64,000 nucleotides of DNA, taken from positions 930,001 through 994,000 of the forward strand of contig CAJZBQ010000021.1 of assembly GCA_914767885.1 (NCBI GenBank). The letters are read 5' to 3'. Shown piece after piece: positions 20,934 through 30,565 of this stretch (the stretch's first letter is position 1; each line of letters starts with the position of its first letter). A program made the translations under genes and the position numbers. Below the pieces are notes generated by a model. The model ran no database searches, was not told where the DNA came from, and saw only the letters and a list, made by a program, of their open reading frames with translations. This DNA comes from Blepharisma stoltei. Lineage: Eukaryota > Ciliophora > Heterotrichea > Heterotrichida > Blepharismidae.

Positions 20934-21833
20934 TTATTGAATACTCATTTCTTTTTCCAATGGCTTCTCTTTTATCGTCTTTTTTTCTTTCCCTTTTTCT
21001 ATCTTTTTCATTGTCATATATTTAAAAATAGCAATTGCACTTGATATTACTCCACAAAAGCTATAAAAAATATTGCTTATGTACTCTGAGCCTGGCATCT
21101 CTAAGCTTTTCACAAGCATGATTAATCTCAATACATTTTTGACAGTCACTAAAGTTTGGAATCTTCTTTTTTCTCGGATTTTTATTAAGCTTTGCAATTC
21201 TTTATGTGTCCAATTATCATTACTTACAACTCTTTCATCTTTTCTTTTAAGCTCTTCTATGAGCGCAAGTTCCTTTTTTCTTCTCTTGTTTTCTGTTGTC
21301 AAATTAATCATTAGCAGTAGCCAATATCTTATGAAAGACACTGAGTCCTTTGTACTTTCCCATTTCCAATTCGTGCTCAATACAAAGTCACTTATAACTC
21401 CAATGTTAGAAATTCATACAAAATTATCCAAAATATAATAGATTGTCCCAGCCACATGTCTTAAGATTTTCATAAAAACAATCAGGCTGAAAGCTTCTTT
21501 CAAATTATTTCCAATGCTGCTAACTTCTTCAATCCACCTGAGAAGTTGGAAAATTTTCCTACCACTTCGCATTGATTCATAAATTATGCTTGCGTTACGA
21601 ACCATTAAAGGTCACTTGCGTATTCTGGTCTCAGATAAAAATTCTAGCATGCATTGTTTGTAAAGATCCGCGGAGTATTGGATCACTCCCAAAATTTTAT
21701 CACGGCCATGAGATGAACTTAAAATGTGGGAGAAACAAATTGAGGACTCTAAAAGCAATTTTGAGCCTGTTACTGTAGGAGATGTGAGATGGTCGAAAAA
21801 TGATGGGCTGCGTTTAATGCCTGATGTGCTCAT
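20934..21833 (-). CDS. PEX11: PEX11-family peroxisome membrane protein
   Basis: 299 residues from ATG 21833 on the minus strand, with two TGA-encoded Trp residues (IRKWPLM, NFVWISN). The order of motifs fits PEX11: GRDKILGVIQYSADLYKQCM at about 41-60 and SMRSGRKIFQLLRWIEEV at about 85-105. A C-terminal membrane segment follows (YISNIFYSFCGVISSAIAIF) and then a Lys/Glu-rich tail. PEX11 proteins elongate peroxisomal membranes before division. No peroxisomal enzyme gene lies nearby. It is uninterrupted by insertions. Confidence 0.8.
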
Positions 21834-22636
21834 CTTTTATTGGTTGTAACGATAATTATTAAATAAAGAAAAGTCTAGAGATGCGAAGGAGCGTGAAATT
21901 CAGAAAGATTAGCAAGAAAATTAATTAATTTTTCGAAATAGAAATTATTAAATGTGAAAGCAAGAAAAAGTTAAATTAAGCTTGAGGCTATAAAGATAAA
22001 GTTTAGAATAGCTTTAAAGGCATGAAGATTGGGTTAATAGTTCTTATTATAGTTTTAGTCCTTTTCGTCATCTTTTCTGATAATGAAAAACTTAAATGCA
22101 ACTTATATAAATATGAAAGCATTACTAGATAAAGAATTACATTAGCACCCAAGAACCTTGATAAATAGTTAATTCCTCAATATTCGGCTAAAATGCTATA
22201 ATCAAAATATAAAATATGAGAGAATAATTAGAGGGATGTGATTGAGCATGATTTACATTTTAAATCAATTTTATCAACCGTTAATAGCTTTAGTCTAAAC
22301 AAAACCCTAAATACCATTTTTATAAATAGCAATTCAATCCGATAGCTAAGGTATTTAAATAATTTGGCCAAAATTTGAATCCTAAGCCCAATTTTTGCAT
22401 AAATAAGAAAACTAATTCTATATAAATTATTTACCACATAATAATCTATCTAATAAAAGAATTTGTTTTTATTGAGAACTTGAAATTTGAAAGACATATT
22501 TATGGTTATAATTTTTTTTTATATCAACCTAATGTCTCCTAAAAAGATTCTCTCTGTTTCTCAACATTCAGTTGCATCGCCCAATATTCCATATAAACTG
22601 ATAAATTCATAAAGTCTTTATTATAAATATAAATTA
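21834..22636. other. AT-rich intergenic region with one tiny frame
   Basis: At 22022-22132 a 36-residue frame (MKIGLIVLIIVLVLFVIFS...) would be a signal peptide or single membrane helix. It may be a micropeptide or chance. Nothing else is visible. Confidence 0.3.
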
Positions 22637-24473
22637 ATGATTATTGGAGGAAGGTTTCAGCTCGAAGACAAACTCGGAAGTGGCTCGTTCGCCAACGTTT
22701 ATTGCGCAATTGACACAAAAACCAATGAAAAAGTTGCTGTAAAACTAGAACACCCAAATGGAGACCAAACAAAGACATGCTCTGAGACCAGCTTTTTGGC
22801 AACTTTGTCAAACAGTTCGTATTTTCCGAAATTAATATGGCAAGGAAAGCACAATAATTCACGTGTGATGGTTACAGATCTTCTTGGCCCATCACTTTTT
22901 GCAGAATATATAAAAAGAAATCGTTTCACAAATACGGAAATTTCATCCATAGGGGCTCAGATGGTATCCGCATTGGAAACCGTCCATGACTTGGGGATTA
23001 TACATAGAGATATTAAGCCAGACAACATTCTAATTGACCCTGTACATGGGATTGAGAAGGTTTACCTCATAGACTTCGGCATTGCGAAGCGTTTTGCTGA
23101 CCCAATTTCCAAGCAGCAAATTCCTTTTCGAGATGATAATGAATTTTCAGGCAATTTTATGTTTGCCTCAAAGAACGTGGTGGTTGGATGCGTATCTTCA
23201 CACAACGACTATTTCATAACGACTATTTTGTTTTGGCCTATTTTTTTTTGGCCTATTTTTTTTTTGGCCTATTTTTTTTTGGCCTATTTTATTTTGGCCT
23301 ATTTTTTTTTGGCCTATTTTTTTTTGGCCTATTTTTTTTTGGCCTATTTTTTTTTGGCCTATTTTTTTTTGGCCTATTTTTTTGGCCTTTTTTTTGACAA
23401 TTTTTTAACTATTTTTACTAATATTTGGGCATAATTCCATACTAATTGTTTTAATCTAATTTTTAATGTGTTTTAAACGATTTAACCAACAAAAAATGCA
23501 CCCTTAACAGATTTCTTACTCCATGAATACTAATTCATTGCTTTTAAAATTTCGAGAATTTTAGGTTTAATTAGGAGTTTTTAACTTAATTTACTCAATA
23601 TTAATCGCGTAAGGAAAGGTCTCTGTTTCTCAATAAGGTTGTAGTCCTCTCAGTAGCTTCATGAATGAGGCTAGGCAAAAAAAATAGGCCAAAAAAAAAA
23701 TAGGCCAAAAAAAATAGGCCAAAAAAAAATAGGCCAAAAAAAAATAGACCAAAAAAAAATAGGCCAAAAAAAATAGGCCAAAAAAAATAAGCTAAAAAAA
23801 AATAGCCCAAAAAAAAATAGGCCCAAAAAAAAATAGGCCAAAAAAAATAGGTGAAAAAAACATAGGCAAAAAAAAATAGTCGTTATGAAATAGTCGTCGT
23901 GTGAAGGAACCGGTTGGATGCACTCCAAGCAGAAGGGATGATTTAGAATCCTTGACTTACACATTAATTTTTTTGCTGACTGGGAATCTCCCGTGGTGTA
24001 AGAAGAGATCTAACTCTGAGTCAATCAGAGAACGACGCCAATCAGGTATTCTTTCAGACAATTTTGTTGGAATACCAGAAGAGCTATCAAATATTGTAAC
24101 ATATTGCCAGAATTTAAAATATCATGAAAGACCAAATTATGGCTACATATTATCGCAGCTAAACGAGCTATCAAAGAAAGAAGACTTCTATATTAGGTCT
24201 TCTAATAGAAGAAGAGACATAATTCCTCTTGAAACGGAGTTCAGATCAAGAATTGCACAAAAAAGAAGTAAAAGTGCTAACCATAAAGGGAAATTGAATG
24301 CTAAAAATAATATAGTGAGAGGACAGTCTAATGTTGACATTGATAATAATCCAACGATTGATGGATCATCACCAAGAATCACCCCAGAAACGAGGAAAAG
24401 AATTTTGGGTTTGAGAAAAGACTCTGGCGACAACATATCTTTGAAGTATATGGCTATGCTATGCAATAATTAA
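22637..24473 (+). CDS. Casein kinase 1-family kinase, split by a foldback-like element
   Basis: Removing 23192-23921 gives 368 residues. The glycine loop is LGSGSFANVYCA, the catalytic loop IIHRDIKPDNILID, then YLIDFGIAKRF. The CK1-specific stretch after the activation loop is rebuilt by the join: FASKNVVVGCTPSRRDDLESL. The usual SIN substrate-pocket motif of CK1 is altered (FASKNV in place of YASINT), so it is a divergent member, like the many ciliate CK1 paralogues. The C-terminal tail is basic (KRSKSANHKGK). As the window reads, translation would run into repeated FFLAYFF-type junk and stop, so the germline copy cannot make an active kinase. Confidence 0.85.
23182..23921. mobile_element. 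Foldback-like transposon with 10-bp target duplication
   Basis: GGTTGGATGC occurs at 23182-23191 and again at 23912-23921. Inside are 34-bp terminal inverted repeats (23196-23229 and 23873-23906) with one mismatch. Next come long inverted arms built of about 12-14 tandem units of roughly GGCCTATTTTTTTTT. The left arm is about 23230-23390 and the right arm, in opposite orientation, about 23675-23870. The middle (23395-23670) is unique and has no transposase. This is the architecture of Foldback/TU-type elements. Confidence 0.85.
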
Positions 24474-25053
24474 TATTTATTTAACTAAAATTACAGCAGA
24501 AAGAAGGTTTAATAAGTATTATTTAGCTTTTATTAGTAATCAATTAATTATTATATTTAAATATTGTTTATTATACTTTTTGTGGTGTACTTGCTTTATA
24601 TAATTAAAGCTAATATTTAGATCGAGCCTACTATTTTATCTGGGGAATATCTAAAGGATATGAAATAGAACCTTATTTATTACCTATTAAATTAGCAAAC
24701 TTGCAATTAAATAACAAAATTTAAATTCATCGTCTTATATATTCAATAGGATCATATATTTTCAATATGGGTTTTATATAAGTAGAACTTTTCTTCAAAA
24801 TTAAATTTCTTTATAACTAAATTTTCAATGTCTAAAATTAATAATTATTTCTCAATAAAAATTAATATCAAATTTTATCTATTGCTTTTTGCTTGGCTAT
24901 ATCCTAGAATAGATTCCAAATCTACCAATTTTTTTGATTTTTCCTTATTAGCAAAGAAACTTTATTTCGCTCTATATTAATTCGCATTAACTATAAATTT
25001 TAAAGTTAAATATATTTTCAGTTGAATTGATAGTAAATTGTTAGACTCTTAAA
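24474..25053. other. AT-rich intergenic spacer
   Basis: Nothing recognised on either strand. Confidence 0.5.
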
Positions 25054-26056
25054 ATGGATCAGGTACTTTGGCTCTTCACACTTGGATATTTGTTCCAATC
25101 TCTTGCAAATGGGATTCTTATCTACACCATATCAAAGCAAAAATCAATTTATGGGCTATCTGTTGACAGTCAATGGCTTTTCCTCTTTGCGACATTAGCA
25201 AGATGTATATGGATCTTCGATACGAGATTAACTTCATTACCCTTACTCCCCCCCTCCGTGAGTGAACAAAAAAATTTTGTTCACTCACGGAGGGGGGTTA
25301 ATTTTTTTTTTTCGAAATTTAAAAAAATCCTAATTTGCAAAAATTGGAAAGCAAATATTAATTTAATTTATAAAATTTATGTTTTAAAAAGCAATTTTGT
25401 TTAAAATTAAACAGAATTAGCTCTAGATTTCATTATATAATTATTATTTATATATCAAATTTTTTTTCCATAAAAAATTATTCTATTTAAAAAATTTTTG
25501 TTCACTCATGGAGGGTGGGTTTTTGGGGCAAAAAATAGCGATTTTTCTAATGGTTTTGTTCACTCACGGAGGGGGGGAGTTAGCATCATTTGAATTAGTA
25601 ATAAACGTGCTGCTAGGAGTAATCTGCTGTTATCTCTCTACCAAATACAGTCACACCTCAATATTCCAAACTCCAAAATACTTATCAGCATACGCAATAA
25701 CAGGAGCCTGCGCAGTTCTCTGTTTCCTATTCCATCCAGGCGAAAAAAACCAATACTTTTTAACAGTTCAAATGCTTGTGAGCTTCACAATGTTTATGGA
25801 ATGTGCAGGACTATTGCCCCAATTTGTCATGATGAGAAAATCTAAAGAAGTCGAAATAAAAACAGGGCACTATTTAATGTGCCTAGCAGTAGCAAGGGTG
25901 TTCAGGCTTATTTTTTGGGTTCAGCTCTATATGGACGGCTATACATTTGGGTATTTAATTATTGCTGACTTAATTCACACAATCTTGCTATCTGATTTCG
26001 CGATATTTTATATCAAAAGCATGAGGTCAGGGAAATCGATTTTATTACCTAGTTAA
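25054..26056 (+). CDS. KDEL-receptor-like (ERD2) protein, split by MITE
   Basis: Excising 25246-25582 gives 221 residues with the seven-helix ERD2 pattern. These are the first helix GYLFQSLANGILIYTISKQKS, SVDSQWLFLFATLARC, and after the join TSLPLASFELVINVLLGV. CAVLCFLFHPGE, ECAGLLPQFVMMRKSKEVEI, HYLMCLAVARVFRLIFWVQLY and LSDFAIFYIKSM follow. ERD2 proteins cycle between Golgi and ER and retrieve soluble proteins with C-terminal HDEL/KDEL-type signals. The MITE cuts exactly between two membrane segments, leaving codon TTA intact. The germline copy would end inside the MITE without excision. Confidence 0.85.
25246..25582 (+). mobile_element. MITE family 1 inside ERD2-like gene
   Basis: 337 bp, TA at 25244-25245 and 25581-25582. 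The left end carries a complete hairpin (CCTCCGTGAGTGAACAAA / TTTGTTCACTCACGGAGG). The right end carries two direct copies of the same arm, one before a GGGTTTTTGGGGCAAAAAATAG spacer. It is one of the best-preserved copies. Confidence 0.9.
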
Positions 26057-26092
26057 TCACTAATTCCTATTTATAAAAATACAAAATAAAAT

Positions 26093-27262
26093 ATGATCCC
26101 AGCTACCACAACACAAGGGCTATTTGCAGGCTTAAATCCGAACCCAGGCTCTTTGTTTGCGCCTCAAGCTCAGAAAGCTGTTCAGCCTTTTATGGTATCG
26201 TCGCCTCAGAGAACAGTTGGGGGTCAAAGTATTTTTGGAGTTAATCCTATAACAACACAGCCAGCACCATCTCTATTCCAGAATCCGCAGCCTTCGCTAT
26301 TTCAGAACGCTTTGCCAGCTTCTGCTCCTCAGCCTGCCCAAAGCTTATTTAATCCTATTCAGCCCACTCCTGGACAATGGGGGCAGCCTGCTCAGCAGAT
26401 GCCTCAGATGGCTCGTACAGATATATTTGAAAATCCTGACGCATGACGATACAAAAAAATCGAGGCCTTATCAGAGCCATCAAAAGCAAAATTCTACGAA
26501 ATTCAGCAGGAAATCGATAACAATGAAATCGCCTTAAAAAATGCTGAGCATGCCATCTCAAAACTAACTGACCATCAAGACGTCGTTAATTCCAAAACAG
26601 AACAGCTCTTTAGCTATTCTAAAAAAATCGTCGCAAAAGCGAGAAGAACTGAAAGAGCTTTAGAAATCCGAAAACAGTTTGAAGCCCAAGTCTCAAAATT
26701 TGTGAGAGAATTCATCAAGGTCTGTGAACAATGCAATTCTGCAGATCCTTATCACAAAATTGAAGCCCCAGCAGGGTTTTTATCAGAACTACTTAATAAC
26801 TGTGAGCAGCGAATAAAAGAGATGGAAGATAATATAAAGGAAATCGAAGAAATTGTTAAAACAGAAACAATTCCAAGCCAATTGAGCTTGCTGGTTCATA
26901 CGATAAGTCTGATGCAGGACAGGTTTATAGTTATATCAGGAATGGCGAATGATATGCACAAGAAAGTATTGGAACTGCATAATAAAGTCGCTGGAGTTAT
27001 GAGAGATGTCTATCATTCTGAGATGCCCCAAGGACTTTTCACACCAAAAGATCAGACAGAAATACTAGAAAAAAAGGCTGAGGAATGCATAGCTACAGAT
27101 AATTGGCATCATGACAAAAAAATAAGAGACGAGCTGGAAATGACTGAAGAAAAAGACGCCCCAAAACCACCTGTGATTAGGACCCCGTATTCAAGTGTTA
27201 GAGAAGCCATAGTCGGAAGAGCTGGTGTTTTGCAAGGGCTTTTGCCCAGAAGATATTATTAA
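26093..27262 (+). CDS. FG-repeat nucleoporin (Nup58/45-like)
   Basis: 389 residues from ATG 26093. The first about 115 residues are low-complexity FG/GLF/LFQN repeats (GLFAGLNPNPGSLFAP, SIFGVNP, PSLFQN). After TGA-encoded Trp 119 (DAWRYKKIEAL) come two long coiled-coil stretches (FYEIQQEIDNNEIALKNAEH and RIKEMEDNIKEIEEIVK). FG repeats plus a C-terminal coiled coil is the plan of the central-channel nucleoporins (Nup58/45, Nup62, Nup54), which form the transport barrier of the nuclear pore. Nup58 is my best guess from the domain order. Ciliates have pores of different composition in the two nuclei, so nuclear specificity cannot be assigned. Confidence 0.75.
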
Positions 27263-27314
27263 GTTTATAAAAATAATTAAGAATTAGGAATTATGGTTTG
27301 GTAAGATTTATTAA

Positions 27315-27968
27315 CTACTTAAAGAACTTCTGGATATTCAGTTCTTTGAATGGGTTTTCATCTCCCAACTTGCTAAACCCTCCTTGATCATATAGTACTC
27401 TCAACTGGTTTTCCAATTCAGGCATAACTTTTGCCTTCCATTCAGGATAGCTATTTAATTCTTGTTCCAATTTTTTATACTTTTCAAACACTTCCTTTTC
27501 AAACTCAGGGTATCCCAGTGCTTTATTCTGCTCCACAGTGTGGGAATTTCTTCTCATCGCAATAATGAACCTCATTTCTTTCATAAACTCTCGTATTTCG
27601 TCTGAGAAGTCACGGACAGCTTTCCATTGCTTGAGCTTTTCTACAGCTAAATTATAATCTTTAAGCTCGTACTTGGACAGCTTGGAAGTGTCGAATTTCC
27701 AGTGGTCAACAACATAGTTGAGGAAGTAAGCCTCTTCGTAGTATAGAGAATAAGGAACGGTGAGGTGGTGATTTTCAGGATCAGGATCGTGATATAGGAG
27801 GGTCCATCTATTGATATGCTCTAAAAAGGGTGCTTTGGTATATCTATCGAGAGCTTCATCGATATGTCTTAGAGAACCGATTACTCTGGTCTTTTGGAAG
27901 TTGAATTTCCAGTTCTTATAGTAGGCGAGCTTGTCTCCGAGATGTTTTCCAATGCTAGCCAATGCCAT
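27315..27968 (-). CDS. Unrecognised conserved-looking soluble protein
   Basis: 217 residues from ATG 27968 on the minus strand (MALASIGKHLGDKLAYYKNW). It is charged, aromatic-rich and mostly helical (VEKLKQWKAVRDFSDEIREF), without membrane helices. Its N-terminus could be a mitochondrial presequence. The size and composition would suit a ciliate-specific subunit of a respiratory or ATP-synthase complex, but this is only a guess. It uses no TGA and is uninterrupted. Confidence 0.6.
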   Translation of the reverse strand: MALASIGKHLGDKLAYYKNWKFNFQKTRVIGSLRHIDEALDRYTKAPFLEHINRWTLLYHDPDPENHHLTVPYSLYYEEAYFLNYVVDHWKFDTSKLSKYELKDYNLAVEKLKQWKAVRDFSDEIREFMKEMRFIIAMRRNSHTVEQNKALGYPEFEKEVFEKYKKLEQELNSYPEWKAKVMPELENQLRVLYDQGGFSKLGDENPFKELNIQKFFK

Positions 27969-28137
27969 TTATGGATATTAAGATCAAAAAATTGGAAAAT
28001 ATAGAGATAAGAATATTAGAGTTGAAGAAAAGAAATAAAGATATCTAAAAGAAATAATGAGAATAAATGGGCAATTTTATTTGTCAAAATAGATTTGAAA
28101 AATGAAGAAAGTCACTTTTATTTTAAATTTTTCTAAA

Positions 28138-28935
28138 TTAGCGATGGCCTTGAGGAGGATAGCCTGGGTATCCTTGCTGAGGAGGATAGCCTGGCTGAGG
28201 AGGGTATCCGGCTTGAGGTGGATAGCCAGCTTGAGGAGGGTAGCCTGCTTGAGGTGGATAGCCAGCTTGAGGAGGGTAGCCTGCTTGAGGAGGATAGCCT
28301 TGTTGAGGAGGGTAGCCTGCTTGAGGAGGATAGCCTGCTTGTGGAGGATAGCCTGCTTGTGGAGGATAGCCAGCTTGTGGAGGATATGCTTGAGGTGGAT
28401 AGCCAGGTTGTGGAGGATATCCAGGATATCCAGCTTGAGGAGGATACCCTTGAGGTGGATAGCCAGGTTGTGGAGGGTAGGCATATCCTTGAGGAGGATA
28501 GCCTGGGACTGGTTGTTGTGCTCCATGCTGCCCAGTTGTAGCTCCTGATCCGGCATCCTCAGTGAATCTCAATTCAAATCTGACATCACCTGCTTTTCTT
28601 CCATGATGTTTAATTTCTACCCAGTCTTCAAAATGATGGCTTTTACGAATTGCCTCTAATGGAAGCACACCTTCTCCAATTATATCATCTGCAGATCCTG
28701 AATCATGATCCCAGACAGCGAATTCCAGCAAAGATTCTGCACCAAGCCTGAAAACAAAAGAATCTGTCCAGTTAGGGAACTTTCCAGCATCCTCAGCAAC
28801 GACTGTTCTGAATCTTTGAGTTCCAATAGAACAAACACAATAAGGATCCATCTTTCCAAAGGCTTCGGTGTCTCTAATCAGTTTTCCGCAGATCGGCTTG
28901 ACGATTAAGGTGCCACTTTTCTTTTGACCTTCCAT
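28138..28935 (-). CDS. C2-domain protein with PGYPPQ repeats
   Basis: 265 residues from ATG 28935. Residues about 8-125 form a C2 domain (GTLIVKPICGKLI, FGKMDPYCVCSIG, FVFRLGAESLLEFAVWDHD). The acidic calcium-binding positions (D in MDPY, WDHD) are kept. The rest is about 20 tandem copies of AGYPPQ/PGYPPQ. Y/P/Q-rich tails of this kind occur in plant and protist C2 proteins and in synexin/ALG-2-type membrane-binding proteins. Calcium-dependent membrane association is inferred. The 15-18 nt DNA repeat also leaves an open reading frame on the opposite strand. Confidence 0.85.
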   Translation of the reverse strand: MEGQKKSGTLIVKPICGKLIRDTEAFGKMDPYCVCSIGTQRFRTVVAEDAGKFPNWTDSFVFRLGAESLLEFAVWDHDSGSADDIIGEGVLPLEAIRKSHHFEDWVEIKHHGRKAGDVRFELRFTEDAGSGATTGQHGAQQPVPGYPPQGYAYPPQPGYPPQGYPPQAGYPGYPPQPGYPPQAYPPQAGYPPQAGYPPQAGYPPQAGYPPQQGYPPQAGYPPQAGYPPQAGYPPQAGYPPQAGYPPQPGYPPQQGYPGYPPQGHR

Positions 28936-29469
28936 TTATATTGGACTAATAAATACTCAACACTTTGGGAAATTTTTATATGATTTTCCTCGAGATTATT
29001 ATTGGAGAAAACAAAATTTATCCTCATATTTTACTGAATTATTTTTTATTAAAAAGAGTGGGATAAAAATTTGCAGTTTTAGCTTTAGGCTTATTTATTT
29101 TTAGCCTGAGGCATATGAAAAATTTATTTAGACAGATAATTTAAAATAAAAGCTTTGATTTTCCAAGCCATAGACTCCTGAGAGAAAAATTGAATTAAAT
29201 GCAAACAATTAAAGTGATTTTATGCTTATTAAAGAAATTTAAGTATTCAAGCGATTTAAATTAGATGATTAACTATTCTTTGCTAATTAGGCAAATTTCT
29301 TAATCCAATAGTTTATATTCTTTATTTATAATGATTAGCCCGATGAGGAGGAGTATTTTTGTTAGCCAGACATCAGCAAGCTTGCAAAATTTGGAATATA
29401 AAAAGTATTCCTTAGTAGGCTATTCATTATAGTCACGTATACGCATTTACCTAACTTAAAGTTAAGGTA
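28936..29469. other. AT-rich spacer
   Basis: No gene supported. A 35-codon frame near 29330 (MISPMRRSIFVSQTSAS) is too short to call. Confidence 0.4.
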
Positions 29470-29646
29470 TTAATGACTTTCCTTAGCTAGATCTGAATTA
29501 GTAAAGCTAGGTAAGGGAAGTTTTGCTGGATCTGGCGCTAGCATTCATTTCGATATAAAATAATGGCTATTTCTTGTTTCCTCGCTTTCAGTTGTTGAGC
29601 CAGACCAATAACCATTGCTTCTTCGTCTATCATTTCTTCTGTACAT
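29470..29646 (-). CDS. 58-residue protein with a decapping-coactivator-like motif
   Basis: ATG 29646 to TAA at 29470-29472, with an in-frame TGA read as Trp (FISKWMLAPDP). The N-terminus is Arg-rich (MYRRNDRRRSNGYW) and the middle Ser/Thr/Glu-rich. The C-terminus holds APDPAKLPLPSF. That proline motif resembles the short linear motifs of PNRC/Edc1-type mRNA-decapping coactivators (pattern .P..LPKPSF). The family link is inference from a motif of about 12 residues. The frame is too short to appear in ordinary gene lists. A longer N-terminus after an upstream intron is possible. Confidence 0.5.
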
Positions 29647-30565
29647 CTCTTGGATTATAAAGTTCTTGCGGTAATAATTTTTATTAACTTATTAATGCCA
29701 TTAAATTAAAGAGAATAAAAAGAAATCAAATGAAATAAAAAGTCTACGAAAAAAATTAATTGAGAGATATCACGCTCTTAAAGCTTACATCTGCTATCAA
29801 TTCTTTATCGCTGTTAAGCAAAGATACCTTTCGAACTTTTATGCTTGTCCTTTAACCTGAGGTGATACCAAGCTTAAATATTCAAAGCAACAACATAAAA
29901 TTATAGATTTCTCGCTACTTTCCCAATTAGCTAGTAGGCGATCTTTTATTTCATTTGAAGAATATTCGAATATATTGAAAAAAAATTATATAAAATTCAA
30001 TATTAAACACTTTTTCCAAATTTTAAAAAAATCAATTTGTAAAAACTAAATTCATGCTTTAGAATGCAAGCTGGCTAAAATTTAATATCAGCGGAGATTT
30101 CTTTATTATAACGGATTAATTTTCTAATAACTTGGTTATAATGCGATTTATTTGGAAAGCTGGATCGAAATTCAAGATATAATCCCTGGCATAAAATCAA
30201 TTTACCATAAATAAGCAAAATAAAATATTACCAATACATTATAGTAATTTTATACTTTATATAACGAATTTTAAAATGTAATTCTTGCAGCATCTCACGA
30301 ATGGTTTAGAAAAAATATTGGCTAGGAATAATTTCGAATAATTTGAATAATGGAAAGGCGTTTTAATAGTTCTTTTCGGATTTATACTCAAATTTTAATC
30401 AAAGAATATCATATCAAAATGCTATAGCAGAAAAATTTTGCTTGAAACCCAATGGTTTGTATTGAGCTTTTTTAATATGCTTTTCATCCAAATCAATTTT
30501 TTGATTTTCAAATTGAATTTGCTGATTTTATAGACTTTTTATCATTAATCTTTCATTTCTATTAA
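29647..30565. other. AT-rich intergenic region
   Basis: Nothing recognisable on either strand. Confidence 0.45.

Noticed and set aside
23188-23810. FFLAYFF / FFGLFF repeat 'proteins' on both strands
   Set aside because: Translation of the T-rich minisatellite arms of the foldback element; any frame stays open.
23230-23870. CRISPR-like array of short repeats
   Set aside because: Units are contiguous without spacers, are AT homopolymer-based and are inverted in the second half; the genome is eukaryotic.
28102-28548. Long open frames antisense to the C2-YPPQ gene (Arg/Ile/Leu-rich)
   Set aside because: They mirror the YPPQ codon repeat on the opposite strand; the C2 domain shows which strand is coding.
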